The translations under genes and the position numbers were made by a program. A stretch of DNA of 41,453 nt, taken from the NCBI GenBank assembly GCA_947491945.1, contig CANLLN010000036.1, positions 1-41,453 on the forward strand, given 5' to 3'. Below are positions 10,401-19,237 of this stretch, in pieces. Position 1 is the first letter of the stretch. Every line of letters begins with the position of its first letter. Under the pieces are notes generated by a model. It saw only the letters and a program-made list of their open reading frames with translations. It did no database searches and was not told the origin of the DNA. This stretch comes from an uncultured Carboxylicivirga sp. GTDB lineage: Bacteria > Bacteroidota > Bacteroidia > Bacteroidales > Marinilabiliaceae.

Positions 10401-10487
10401 CCCTTGTGCATACGAACTGAATGTTATAAACATTACAAGTCCCACAAAGGCCAGAAACTGTTTCAATCTTCTGCGTGTTGTTTTCAT
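7443..10487 (-). CDS. SusC/RagA-family TonB-dependent transporter (HTCS-linked locus)
   Basis: This 1014-aa protein has a signal peptide (MKTTRRRLKQFLAFVGLVMFITFSSYAQ). A carboxypeptidase-regulatory-like domain follows (about 30-103, GNVKDKAGEPVPGVTVLEKG), then the linker MDEVVVVGYG serving as TonB-box region. The plug (about 113-238) contains the SusC signatures LIDGVES and VLKDAASASIYGVRAANGVI, and a 22-strand-type barrel extends to the terminal aromatic (SFGVNVSF). There is no STN domain, which fits control by the adjacent HTCS rather than by sigma/FecR signalling. An acidic NGDGNINDDD loop resembles a calcium site, as is common in the family. It forms the channel for SusD-captured glycans. 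Confidence 0.95.
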   Translation of the reverse strand: MKTTRRRLKQFLAFVGLVMFITFSSYAQGLSISGNVKDKAGEPVPGVTVLEKGTTNGTITDFDGNYAFTLQGDDAVLVFSFIGMKTTEAAVAGQSRLNVVLEAENIGMDEVVVVGYGSQKKVNLTGSVAAVKFDDVVNTPVANTANMLQGRLPGVVLTNNGGQAGKDSPQIRIRGIGTLSDNNDPMVLIDGVESTVSQMSQIGPNDIENVSVLKDAASASIYGVRAANGVILITTKRGQNQKPTISYAGSVAIQRPTVLADYLNSADWAVAFNEAKGADIYTPEMIQKLNDGSDPDNFANTDWLDEMFRTAPMHQHHLSMRGGNEHTRYMFSTQYSDQDGIMLNTGSKRYGFRSNIDSQVGILTFGLNVSGSKQDVQEPLTSVSGEGLMRMITWFTRPTVPVKYSNGHYAYMDGTSLSHTIFKNPIHDIYAGNKTQEQTHFDGKAFAKVDILKNLSFRTNLAYKLYRQDVSAFKPTSKKYDVNGNVLAEDKTNRLADSYVKTSTILNENVFDYQVDLGEHDLTVMVGHSTQQSRTDLGSASIEGFPTNNIYELDGGSVNPTVSGSAYENSLQSFFGRVGYNFNSKYLFEMNIRHDGSSRMPKANRYATFPSFSVGWNIDRESFMENLDFLTALKLRGSWGKLGNQEIGNYAYMQSLIVGANYYFGDNLAAGLKKPNIANDKLKWETTAITDIGLDAAFFDNKLTLTADWFNKETSDILLRLAMPPSFLGALSAPYQNAGVVRNRGWELAANYREIKNDFSWQVGFNLSSVDNEIVDNKGIADYGFNTVNREGYAINSYYGLKSLGLYRTEADLQRTTVVDGVETVITQYGNAPQLGDIMYEDVNGDGNINDDDRMIIGNPFPKFQYGINLGFSYKNFDLSMFWQGVGGIDRYNWEQTTLSNGGNMTTRWLDRYSSDNTDGSMPRLGETNNDKYSSFWLTKADYLRLKSLEIGYNFKPELLSGLGVQSLRAYVAGSNLLTFTSLDNFDPEKTSGDMRNDVHPNTQTFSFGVNVSF

Positions 10488-10912
10488 GCGTTTAATTTTT
10501 AATCATTCTGTAAGTCATTTGGGTAAACTTTTTTACACACCTCATCAGCAAACAAGACTATAAAGCAAACTGCCTACTATAATTATCAATAGTAAATAGA
10601 GTAAATACATATTGCGCTTTAGTTGCTTCATTCGCTTATGTAAAAGGTGCGATTGCTGTTTTTTAACGGACATAAGAATTCATTAACTTTTACAGTGGCA
10701 AGGTTGTTAATAAATGTTGTCAGCAAGGGACCAATAACTTCAAAGAAGAGGCATAAACCATGAATTATTGCAGGGAAATTCTTATCAAAAAAGGGACATT
10801 GGCATGCAGTGAGAAAATATTAAACACTATGATACAGCCCAATACACAGGACAACTCAAGCAACAAAATAAAAAACAGAAGCGAGAGTAAATTTCACATT
10901 TAAGGACATTTA
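10488..10912. other. Intergenic region between the HTCS gene and its susC target
   Basis: A 425-base gap separates the HTCS stop from susC. The susC promoter and HTCS operator are expected here. I find no perfect TAnnTTTG box; the closest is TACTATTG at 10587-10594. Two copies of AAGGGAC (10725 and 10791) are 66 bases apart, but this is too weak to call an operator. No gene and no clear HTCS terminator were seen. Confidence 0.5.
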
Positions 10913-13900
10913 TTACTTTTTACGATACTCGCTTGGAGTAAGCCCATGGGCCTCCTTAAAATGACGACGGAATGTTTTGACTTCCTGATAGCCCAATTTC
11001 TCCACAATTTCTGTCACAGTAAAATTGGTTTCCAACAGGTATTGTGCTGCCTTTTTCATTTTAATACCCATGATAAAATCGCGTGGTGTCTGCCCGGTCA
11101 CTTTTTTGATTCGCCGGTAGAACGTTGAACTACTCATGGCTAAAATGACGGCCAGCTGTTCGCTGTCAAAGGTGGGGTTATCCATATTTTGCTCTACCGC
11201 CTTCAAGGCTTTCTCAATAAAAACAGCATCGGTATTCGACAGATCTATCTGGGAAGCTTCGAGCCGCACTTGTTTGGCATATTTATCGCTTAGCTGCTGA
11301 CGCAGGGCAATGAGCTGCCGTGCTTTCTCAAGAAGTAACTCGGGACTAAAAGGCTTTGTGAGGTAGGCGTCGGCACCCGTTCTTGCGCCATAGAGTTCAT
11401 CCTCAGGTAAACCTTTGGCGGTAAGCAACAGCACCGGAATGTGCATTAGTCGTTCATCCTTTTTTATGCGGGCACACAGTTCATAACCATCCATACAAGG
11501 CATCATCACATCGGAGATAACCAGGGCAGGCTGATGCTCCACTACACAGTTGAAACCTTCCATGCCATCGGCAGCAACGAATACCTGATAATATTGACTC
11601 AAAAGCTCCAGCAGATAATTTCGCACGGCCTCATTGTCCTCTACTATCACAATAGTATGTCCTTCCGATTTATACTTCAAGGATGGCAAATCAACGGCAG
11701 TTTGGGCCACTGCCTCATGCACGGGCTGCTGCCTGGTTGATACCTCTTCACTAAGCTTCACCTCATCGGTGGCAAAATGAGTATTCCCCAAGGGTAAAGT
11801 CAAGGTAAAGCGCGTCCATTCATTCCTCTGGCTATCCACTTCAATGCTTCCATGGTGCAGATCAACATAGGACTTAACCAGGGCGAGGCCCACACCCGAT
11901 CCGACACCCAAACGCATTGTGCCCCCCTGGTAGAAGCGCTCAAACACATGGCTCATCTCTGTCTTTGACAAGCCCTCACCATCATTGGTCACACTCATCA
12001 CCAGTGACTCACCTTTCACTTCCAGGTGAAACCCAACTTTACCGGGCTTACCTGAATACTTAAAAGCGTTGGACAGCAGGTTATCGAGTATCAGCTCCAA
12101 ACGCTCCTGATCGGCATATACCTCTTGCATGCCGACCTTAATATCGATTTTCAGCACCTGAGCGGATACTTCGGTCATCCCCCTAAACTTAGCCAATACA
12201 TCGTTCACAAAAGGCACCACATCAAATGATGACACGCACAGCTTTATTTTACCCGTGTCTATCTTACGAAACTCCATCAGCTGATTGATCAAACGCTGCA
12301 GCTGTCTGGTATTTTTACTTATCAAACCCAACTTATTGCTTATGTAATTCACGGGAGTGGTTTTTAAATCCCTGGCCATTAACTCTGCAAGAGGAGCAGT
12401 GATCAGCGTTAACGGCGTGCGTAACTCATGCGAAATATTGGTAAAAAAGTTAAGTTTATACTCGGTGAGCTGATGCTCTTTCTCAGCATTAATCTTCTCT
12501 AGTCTGATCGTATTATTCAGCCGTTCCATCTGCAACTGAAACTTCATAATTAGCATAACAACCAAAATAATAATGATAAGATAGAGGAGCAAAGCATACC
12601 ATGTTTTCCACAGAGGAGGGTGAACCACGATGGGCAGACTGCTTATTTGGTCAGACCAAACACCATTGGAATTGGTAGCTTTCAGGCGTAGTGTATAATC
12701 ACCAGGTTTTAGATTGCTAAAAGATAAGAAACGACGCGGACCAATTATCTTCCATTCATCATCAGCACCTTCCATTTGATAAGCATACTGTATCTTATGC
12801 GGCGCCTTAAAATCAAGGGCAGCAAACTGAAAAGACACCTCCCGCTCAACATGAGTCAGCTCCAGCCTTTTGATGGCATTTAAGGAAACGTTAATCAAAC
12901 CATCGTCGGCCACGGATACTTCTTTATTGAGCACTTTAAAAGCGGTGAATACAGGCTTTGGGCGGGCTCTATTAATCCCAATATCTGCGGGCACAAAAGA
13001 AGTAACACCCTCAGAGCTTCCAAAAAAGAGAGTATTATCCTTTGCTTTAAAGCAGGCTGCCTCTGAGAAGTTAGAAACTCCCACTCCGTCCGCGTTATCG
13101 AAATTAAGCACCTGTCCCTTCACGGTATCAAGTGCCGATAATCCGCCATTGGTGCTGATCCATATTCGCCCCTGCTCATCCTCCAGTATGCTGTTGATAT
13201 AATCATCAATAAAACCATCGGCTTTTCCATAATAACGGAGCGCACAGCTATCGGCATGAACCTGCGTGAGGCGGTTGAGTCCACAAGGAGTGCCGAGCCA
13301 TAGCTGATCATGGTCATCAATATGTGTACACAGCACGATATCGCATAAGAGTCCCTTATCGGCTATCAACATGGTGTTGAGTGAGCTAAAAGTCCCCCGA
13401 TTACTGTCATACTTAAACAAACCATTGTAGGTGGCAATCCATAGCGCTTCCTTCCATTTAAATATATCGGTAATACGATTCTCAGGAAGGTAAGCATCTT
13501 CATTGCGACGGCTAAAATGTTGCTTCAACTGATAAATCTCCTGCTGCTTTTGAAAATGATAGAGCCCCCACTGCTGCGTACCCAACCACAAATTATTACC
13601 GTCGAAATACAATGACTGCACCTTCTCAGCCATTTCCAGATCGGGACTACTGAAGCGATTTGCCGCCGGACTTAGTTGAGGCTGTCCCTGCCTGCTTTCC
13701 TCAACCACAAACAATCCTTCATCGGCACTCACCCAAATACGCCCTTGCTCATCACCTACTATGGCTTTTATCACCAGTGATTGGGCAGCTATCGTCGCAT
13801 CATCTTCAGCGAAACCAACCGGGCGAAAAACCTTGTTATTTGTTGAGATAAAAAGCCCATTACCCTTAGTTCCCAGCCACAATCGGCTTGAATCATCACT

Positions 13901-14950
13901 ATAAACTGCATTAATATGGCACTTAAGAACATTATTGGCTGTCTCAATATGCAGCACATTAAAATTTGACTTTTTATACAGATGCACGATACCACCGCCA
14001 TCGGTACCCAGCCATATATTGTCCTTATCATCTTCAAAAATATCCAGTATCACATCATAATCCAGGCGAGCGCCCAATCCCCTATCTGGCGCGATATTAA
14101 TCTTATGAAACTGCTGCATCTCCTTATCAAACAGAAAGAGTCCTTGTCCCCAGGTGCCGACAAGAATATTTCCATCATCCAATTGCTCAAGCGAATAAGC
14201 ATCTTTCAGGGTAAAGGAAGGATCCGATGACTTGAATTGCTGGTAAGTGTTATCAAGGTAATTATAACGTATCAGATGCGTTTCCCATCCCACCAGCCAA
14301 AGAAAAGGCTCCTGTTCATCCACAATAATTTCTGTGAGGTCACCCTCTAACGCCAGGGGTTGTGTTATGTTACCATCCACTGCTTTAATTAACCCAAGGC
14401 CAGTACCGCACCATATTGTGCCATCGGTAGTTTGTACAATGGACGACACTTTTTCATTATCCATCAGCTGAACTAAGCTATCCGTGCCCTGCATCTGGCA
14501 CCACAGTCCGCTGTACCACCCACCAAACCACCGGTTGCCCTCCCTATCTTCGTGCAAGGCAATAAGCCGCTTAGGCTGATGGCCATCATTCCGGCGCGGC
14601 TCAAATTGCTCAGTATGGCTATTGTATTTACAGAAACCGCCCGATTTAGTTCCAATTAAAATATTTCCCTCACCATCGGCCCGTAAAGTTTCTATGGAAG
14701 CTCCGGATAAACCACCCTGCCCAATTTCCTGGGGTTTAAACTGCTTAAAGGTATAACCATCGTAACGATTAAGACCTCCCCGCGTGCCAAACCACATAAA
14801 ACCGTATTTATCGCGGGCAATGGAGGTCACCTCATTTTGGGTAAGGCCATTGGAGGTACTGTAGTATGAGCGGGAATACGTTGAAAGATGCTGCCCCTTA
14901 ATGGGCAGAAATACACACAAGGATAGTAAAAAAAGAACACATGGTCTCAC
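10913..14950 (-). CDS. Hybrid two-component system (HTCS) sensor/regulator
   Basis: This 1345-aa protein starts at GTG (14950); no in-frame ATG precedes the signal peptide, and the first internal Met is residue 52. The order is: signal peptide 1-19; periplasmic two-component-regulator propeller repeats about 25-655 (phrases such as MWFGTRGGLNRY, IWLGTDGGGIVHL, IWISTNGGL); Y_Y_Y domain about 695-778; one membrane helix about 783-802; and HisKA with H841 in SHELRTPLTLI. Next come a HATPase with N-box DNLLSNAFKYS (956-966) and G-boxes, a receiver with phosphoacceptor D1147 in VISDVMMPCMDG and K1199, and a C-terminal AraC-type HTH (about 1255-1343). HTCS proteins bind oligosaccharides in the periplasm and activate the neighbouring susCD operon. 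All key residues are present. Confidence 0.95.
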   Translation of the reverse strand: MRPCVLFLLSLCVFLPIKGQHLSTYSRSYYSTSNGLTQNEVTSIARDKYGFMWFGTRGGLNRYDGYTFKQFKPQEIGQGGLSGASIETLRADGEGNILIGTKSGGFCKYNSHTEQFEPRRNDGHQPKRLIALHEDREGNRWFGGWYSGLWCQMQGTDSLVQLMDNEKVSSIVQTTDGTIWCGTGLGLIKAVDGNITQPLALEGDLTEIIVDEQEPFLWLVGWETHLIRYNYLDNTYQQFKSSDPSFTLKDAYSLEQLDDGNILVGTWGQGLFLFDKEMQQFHKINIAPDRGLGARLDYDVILDIFEDDKDNIWLGTDGGGIVHLYKKSNFNVLHIETANNVLKCHINAVYSDDSSRLWLGTKGNGLFISTNNKVFRPVGFAEDDATIAAQSLVIKAIVGDEQGRIWVSADEGLFVVEESRQGQPQLSPAANRFSSPDLEMAEKVQSLYFDGNNLWLGTQQWGLYHFQKQQEIYQLKQHFSRRNEDAYLPENRITDIFKWKEALWIATYNGLFKYDSNRGTFSSLNTMLIADKGLLCDIVLCTHIDDHDQLWLGTPCGLNRLTQVHADSCALRYYGKADGFIDDYINSILEDEQGRIWISTNGGLSALDTVKGQVLNFDNADGVGVSNFSEAACFKAKDNTLFFGSSEGVTSFVPADIGINRARPKPVFTAFKVLNKEVSVADDGLINVSLNAIKRLELTHVEREVSFQFAALDFKAPHKIQYAYQMEGADDEWKIIGPRRFLSFSNLKPGDYTLRLKATNSNGVWSDQISSLPIVVHPPLWKTWYALLLYLIIIILVVMLIMKFQLQMERLNNTIRLEKINAEKEHQLTEYKLNFFTNISHELRTPLTLITAPLAELMARDLKTTPVNYISNKLGLISKNTRQLQRLINQLMEFRKIDTGKIKLCVSSFDVVPFVNDVLAKFRGMTEVSAQVLKIDIKVGMQEVYADQERLELILDNLLSNAFKYSGKPGKVGFHLEVKGESLVMSVTNDGEGLSKTEMSHVFERFYQGGTMRLGVGSGVGLALVKSYVDLHHGSIEVDSQRNEWTRFTLTLPLGNTHFATDEVKLSEEVSTRQQPVHEAVAQTAVDLPSLKYKSEGHTIVIVEDNEAVRNYLLELLSQYYQVFVAADGMEGFNCVVEHQPALVISDVMMPCMDGYELCARIKKDERLMHIPVLLLTAKGLPEDELYGARTGADAYLTKPFSPELLLEKARQLIALRQQLSDKYAKQVRLEASQIDLSNTDAVFIEKALKAVEQNMDNPTFDSEQLAVILAMSSSTFYRRIKKVTGQTPRDFIMGIKMKKAAQYLLETNFTVTEIVEKLGYQEVKTFRRHFKEAHGLTPSEYRKK

Positions 14951-14997
14951 AATAGAATAATTAGCTGATAATAGGATATAAACGGATTTTAGCGCAT

Positions 14998-15027
14998 CAA
15001 AAATAAAGTAATTATGCGAAATTGCAA
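14998..15027 (-). promoter_or_regulatory. Promoter of the HTCS gene
   Basis: On the minus strand, TTG (15025-15027), 19 bases, then TATTTTTG (14998-15005) match the Bacteroidota -33/-7 elements at the expected spacing. They stand about 50 bases before the GTG start and just beyond the terminator of the previous gene. Confidence 0.6.
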
Positions 15028-15044
15028 GTCACAACATTAGACCA

Positions 15045-15078
15045 AAAAAGGGAACTCGCCGTAGCTCATTCCCTTTTT
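15045..15078 (-). terminator. Intrinsic terminator of the S9 peptidase gene
   Basis: A 10-bp stem AAAAAGGGAA/TTCCCTTTTT (15045-15054 and 15069-15078) with a 14-base loop lies 21 bases after the S9 stop. On the minus strand the descending arm ends CCCTTTTTT, giving its own U-run. Confidence 0.7.
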
Positions 15079-15098
15079 AACAAGTTTGTATTTCAATC

Positions 15099-17618
15099 TT
15101 ATAGATTCTTATCGGGGTAAAGGGTTTTCCACTGTTCCCCTTGGTTTTTCAATTTCATATCGAACCAGGCCATGATGGTATTGTGCCATTTCAGACGCTT
15201 ATGATAATTCATAATGATATGATTTTCGCCATCGATCAGCACCATCTCCACCTCCTTGTCCAGTATCTTTAGGGCAGCATAAAACTGAAGACTCTCACCC
15301 ACCGGCACATTGGTATCAGCCGTGCCATGCAGCAAGAGGATAGAGTTTTGGAACTTATCGGCATTAAACAGCGGGCTATTCTCCACATAAATATCCTTCC
15401 GGTTCCAGGGATAGCTATTTTTTGTGGCGCCTGCACTGTAGGAATAGCCCCAGTAGCCTTCGCCCCAATAACTGGTAATATCACTGATACCGGCATGAGA
15501 TATGGCCGTCTTGAAAATATCGGTACGTGTTTGCAGGGTCATGGTCGTGAAACCACCGTAGGAAGCACCAATACATCCTACATTTTCGCTGTCGGCAGCA
15601 GGATGCGCCGCCAAAAACTGTTGGGTGCCATCAATAATGTCATCAATGGCATCGCGTCCCCAGCCATTCACATGCAGCGATGAGAAATCCTGCCCAAAAC
15701 CTATAGCACCACTGGGCTGCAGTACATAAACCATATAGCCGGCAGCGGCCCATATATTTTTAGGATAACGACCACCAAAAGTACGTGACGTTGGAGTGGT
15801 ACCCCCGTAGTAATAGACGATTACAGGATATTTCTTAGCGGCATCGTAGTTGGGCGGATAATAAACGCTACCCTTTATGGTGGTGCCATTTTTATTTACG
15901 AAATTCCAGTCTTCGGTTTTCCCAAGCTGTATATCTTTGTAAAGATTTTCTTTGGGGAAACTAATGCGTGTGCTTTTGCTGTTCTTAGGATTCAGCGCAT
16001 AAAGCTGCTCGGGAGTGTTGATGCTAGTACCCTTATAGAGCGCCACCGGTGCCTTTTGTGCCATGTCGATACGACTAATCACCTCCACGGGCAAGTTATA
16101 TGGGGTGAAACGATTTTTTTTCAGGTCGTACTGATACAACTTCACATAGTCCTCATCGGTAGCCGTTAAATAAATGGTATTCTCATCGTGCCAGGAAGCC
16201 TGTTTTACGGCAGGATCAAAATCACGCGTTAAGGCACGAGCTTCACGGGTTTTTAAATCGAAAAGGTACAACTGCGTATCATAGACATTGGGCTGATGGC
16301 CGGTGCTTACTTTTACACCCAGTTCTCCGAAGGCCTCTGGCGAACCGCTTACCAAAAGCTGTTTCCCATCGGGAGAATACTGACAAGTACCCCCATAAAG
16401 TTTATCCTTCCACAAGGTATCCAACGCCAGTGTATTAATATTCATCTGATAAAGGTTCTGCCGCGAGAAAGGTACAGCCGTATAATCGCGCTGCGAGGTA
16501 GAGAAAAGAAGGTGTTTACCGTCGGGGCTAATGTCGTGCAGGCTTGTACTGAGATGCCCAAAGGTAATACGCTTCACCAGCTTACTGTCCAAATCGAGCT
16601 TGTAGAGAAAGTAACGGGTACGGAAATAGGGCAGGCGATCATCATTGCCAAATATCCTTTTCATGTCACCGGCCTTATCCGCCTTATCGGCATGGCTAAA
16701 GATGGCATAATCTTCGTTGGGTGACCAGTTTAGGTGACCCAGATTCTTAAGTCCGGCAGCTACCCTTTCTTCTGTGTTGGCAGCCACATCATAAAGATAC
16801 ACGTCGGTTACGTCATCACGTTTTACCGTATAGGAGATACGGTCTGTAGATGGCAGCCACTGCGCCCCCGCAAGATCACCGTTACGAAATAAGCGCAAAG
16901 TACTTTGCTTAGTGAGATCATAGAGGCGCTTAGTGCTAATGTTTTTGCCACTGCCAGCCAGCACCTCTGCCTCATTAATCAAAGCATATCTGCCGGAGGG
17001 CGACACCTGCACTGACTGCACATAATCCCCGTTCATCACATCATTTATACTCATAGTACGCGTCGGATCGAGGCTCCACCGAATACTGGCAGTGGTATCA
17101 CCCGTAGCTTTAAGTGAAGTTGCCAGAGTAAGTGTACTGTCGGCACTCAGCATTTTAAGCATTAAATGGTGCTTACCCTGTAACAGGGTAAGATCAGTGT
17201 TAACCACCTGCTTTGCAACTGCAGCCTGGGTCTTTACCTTCTTTCCATCAAGATAAACTTCAAAAAGTCCGTTGCTGACTACCGACAGGCTGGCTTTGGT
17301 ATAACGATCGCTGCTGATATAAGCACACAAACGTGTTAACTGATGGGGCGCATTGATGCCCGGAACCAGGCTATCCGATGCCACAGTAATACTTGGCAAC
17401 TGATTACATTCCTGCCCCTCTCCAATCTGGGTCTTCGTCAGCAAATCACTCATCTTAAATTCCTGATTGTCCACGGTTTTGTGGTCGGCAAAGGCCGGTT
17501 TAGCCAGCTGCTGCACCCCCGCCATCTTCCAGGTGGCCCAATCGGTTTGGCGCTGCGCCAAAATACTTGTTGTGTAAACACACAATAAAAGAAGTAATGG
17601 TATTTTTCTCATCTGCAT
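15099..17618 (-). CDS. S9-family (prolyl oligopeptidase/DPP-like) serine peptidase
   Basis: This 839-aa secreted protein has a signal peptide (MRKIPLLLLLCVYTTSILAQ); translation may begin at 17618 or at the second Met, 17612. Residues about 70-190 form a beta-rich extension (FEVYLDGKKVKTQ, GKHHLMLKM) that looks like a carbohydrate-binding or PA14-type fold and is not standard in S9 enzymes. A beta-propeller with WD40/PD40-like blades follows (about 195-550; SPSGRYALINEA, SPDGKHLLFSTS, SPDGKQLLVSGS). The alpha/beta-hydrolase domain closes the protein, with nucleophile S686 in GASYGG, D768 in HGTADTNVP and H800 in GENH, plus oxyanion-region YYYGG. The enzyme should cut short peptides, typically in the periplasm. 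It lies after the terminated DUF1735 operon and before the HTCS gene, and has its own terminator, so it is probably transcribed alone. Confidence 0.9.
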   Translation of the reverse strand: MQMRKIPLLLLLCVYTTSILAQRQTDWATWKMAGVQQLAKPAFADHKTVDNQEFKMSDLLTKTQIGEGQECNQLPSITVASDSLVPGINAPHQLTRLCAYISSDRYTKASLSVVSNGLFEVYLDGKKVKTQAAVAKQVVNTDLTLLQGKHHLMLKMLSADSTLTLATSLKATGDTTASIRWSLDPTRTMSINDVMNGDYVQSVQVSPSGRYALINEAEVLAGSGKNISTKRLYDLTKQSTLRLFRNGDLAGAQWLPSTDRISYTVKRDDVTDVYLYDVAANTEERVAAGLKNLGHLNWSPNEDYAIFSHADKADKAGDMKRIFGNDDRLPYFRTRYFLYKLDLDSKLVKRITFGHLSTSLHDISPDGKHLLFSTSQRDYTAVPFSRQNLYQMNINTLALDTLWKDKLYGGTCQYSPDGKQLLVSGSPEAFGELGVKVSTGHQPNVYDTQLYLFDLKTREARALTRDFDPAVKQASWHDENTIYLTATDEDYVKLYQYDLKKNRFTPYNLPVEVISRIDMAQKAPVALYKGTSINTPEQLYALNPKNSKSTRISFPKENLYKDIQLGKTEDWNFVNKNGTTIKGSVYYPPNYDAAKKYPVIVYYYGGTTPTSRTFGGRYPKNIWAAAGYMVYVLQPSGAIGFGQDFSSLHVNGWGRDAIDDIIDGTQQFLAAHPAADSENVGCIGASYGGFTTMTLQTRTDIFKTAISHAGISDITSYWGEGYWGYSYSAGATKNSYPWNRKDIYVENSPLFNADKFQNSILLLHGTADTNVPVGESLQFYAALKILDKEVEMVLIDGENHIIMNYHKRLKWHNTIMAWFDMKLKNQGEQWKTLYPDKNL

Positions 17619-17796
17619 ATATAATATTTGAATGTATCTTAACTCGGCTTATCAGCCTTTATCGTACGTACTATTCACGCAAGGCCAAACTACGAAAGTA
17701 AAGCATATTCTCAACTTATGCTATGATAAAACACAGTGTAAAACCGTCCGTCTGCATGATGAGATTATTTAATGATGATTGTGGTGCATATTAAAA

Positions 17797-17822
17797 GAGG
17801 CCGCCTCTTTCGAGACAGCCTC
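17797..17822 (-). terminator. Hairpin terminator of the sigma/FecR-linked SusCD operon
   Basis: On the minus strand GAGGCTGTCTC and GAGGCGGCCTC pair fully over 11 bp (two G-U pairs) around a GAAA tetraloop, followed by TTTTAA. It lies 28 bases past the DUF1735 gene stop and resembles terminators frequent in Bacteroidota genomes. Confidence 0.75.
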
Positions 17823-17850
17823 CACAATAAAATGACTAAATTTTTAAGAG

Positions 17851-19203
17851 CTACAGCTCCTTACCGTAGGCACTTAACTCTCGGATAGCGGCAATAGTTT
17901 GGTTACCACCCGAATCGGGAACAATCATACGAATATAGCGTGCCTGGGTTGCCTTTACAGCATATACAAGCGGCTCGGTTGTATTTTCAAAATCGAAACG
18001 TCCAACAAACTCCCAGTTTTGACCATCAATACTGGTTTCAAAGTCCAATAAGTAAATTGGATTGTTGGTACTACCACCCCGTGGCAATACTTCTATTTGA
18101 GAAATCAGACACTCCTTAGCCATATCGATTGTAATTTGATAAGGCAGTGGATCGGAACCACCGGCCCATGCACTGTGCCAAAATGTTCTTGGATTATCGT
18201 CAATCAAATGAATGGCCAAACCTCCATTGCCCCATTGTCCTTCCGCAGGCTCCTGAGTAGTAAATGACTCAATCGTCCACGCGGCTTTAGGAAGAAGGTC
18301 GCCCATTAAAGAAAAGGTGTAGTATAACTCATCATCTTCTTCAATTTTTATGACATCGGTGGGTTCACCATCCAGTGAACTTTCGAGCGAAGCAATTTTA
18401 AAAGGCATCATATAGTTGCCTGGCATAATCTTATCCTTATGCAACTGATAAGCCGCTATTACTTCTTTCGTTCCATTGGGCAAGTCGATACTTTCCGGTG
18501 CCGTATACATCGTTTCGGGCAACAATGAGTAAAAGGTTCCATTATCGGTATTGTACGCATCTACGAGCTCCTGGCTTACATTAAGATTAATATGAATATC
18601 CCATTTATTGGTGAACTCCACACCTAGTGCGACATCCATAGAACTTAGGTTATCGGCAGTTACGTCAATTTCATACATACCAGCATTTAAAATTCTCACC
18701 TTAGGCTCAGAAACAACGAAGTTTAAAAACATTTCATTTCTACCATCGACAATCGAAAAACCATCAAGTTCTTTCATAACAATGGGTAAAACAAACTTTT
18801 CATCTCCGTATGCCTGATATTTGAGAATTTCCTCAGGGTAATACTCCAAATTAATTTGCACATTGCTTTCACCAGCCGGAATTACCACTGGTTCATCAGA
18901 CAAAGAGTAACAAGACTCCGGCAATATTTCAAAGTTTTTACCCTCAAAATCATTTAAAGAATCCAATAATTCAGGCTGAATTGTAAACAAAACCTTACTG
19001 TCACCATTCTCAAGGCCACCTACTGAAATCCAAATTGGCTCAGAATAAGTTTCTCCAACATCGTAGGACACGATCTTTTTCAGGCCCGGCGTTGCAATGG
19101 AAAGGACACCGGGTGCCATTCCCTCCGCGTCGAAATTGTCCTTACAGCCAAAGGCACTTGCAAGCAGAAAGATCGTTAATGTATAATATAATAGATTTTT
19201 CAT
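17851..19203 (-). CDS. DUF1735-like lipoprotein with C-terminal F5/8 type C (discoidin) domain
   Basis: This 450-aa lipoprotein has its lipid cysteine at C20 in SAFGC, followed by KDNFDAEG. Residues about 45-160 and 175-295 look like two DUF1735/BT_3987-type beta-sandwich modules; the signature FEILPESCYSLSDEPVVIPAGES occurs in the first and FYSLLPETMYTAPESIDLPNGTKE in the second. Residues about 307-447 are a F5/8 type C carbohydrate-binding module (HLIDDNPRTFWHSAW, TSIDGQNWEFVGRF, ARYIRMIVPDSGG). Such proteins sit beside SusCD pairs as surface glycan-binding proteins. It is the last gene of the ECF/FecR-linked operon, 34 bases after susD. DUF1735 partners are frequent next to GH18 endoglycosidases in host-glycan loci, but no glycosidase is present here. 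Ligand unknown. Confidence 0.85.
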   Translation of the reverse strand: MKNLLYYTLTIFLLASAFGCKDNFDAEGMAPGVLSIATPGLKKIVSYDVGETYSEPIWISVGGLENGDSKVLFTIQPELLDSLNDFEGKNFEILPESCYSLSDEPVVIPAGESNVQINLEYYPEEILKYQAYGDEKFVLPIVMKELDGFSIVDGRNEMFLNFVVSEPKVRILNAGMYEIDVTADNLSSMDVALGVEFTNKWDIHINLNVSQELVDAYNTDNGTFYSLLPETMYTAPESIDLPNGTKEVIAAYQLHKDKIMPGNYMMPFKIASLESSLDGEPTDVIKIEEDDELYYTFSLMGDLLPKAAWTIESFTTQEPAEGQWGNGGLAIHLIDDNPRTFWHSAWAGGSDPLPYQITIDMAKECLISQIEVLPRGGSTNNPIYLLDFETSIDGQNWEFVGRFDFENTTEPLVYAVKATQARYIRMIVPDSGGNQTIAAIRELSAYGKEL

Positions 19204-19237
19204 AGTTTATAATTTTTAATAAATCACCACATTATCT

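Noticed and set aside
10725-10797. Two AAGGGAC copies in the gap before the HTCS-linked susC as a possible regulator site
   Set aside because: Only seven bases are shared, the spacing of 66 is unusual for AraC-type tandem sites, and similar strings occur elsewhere.
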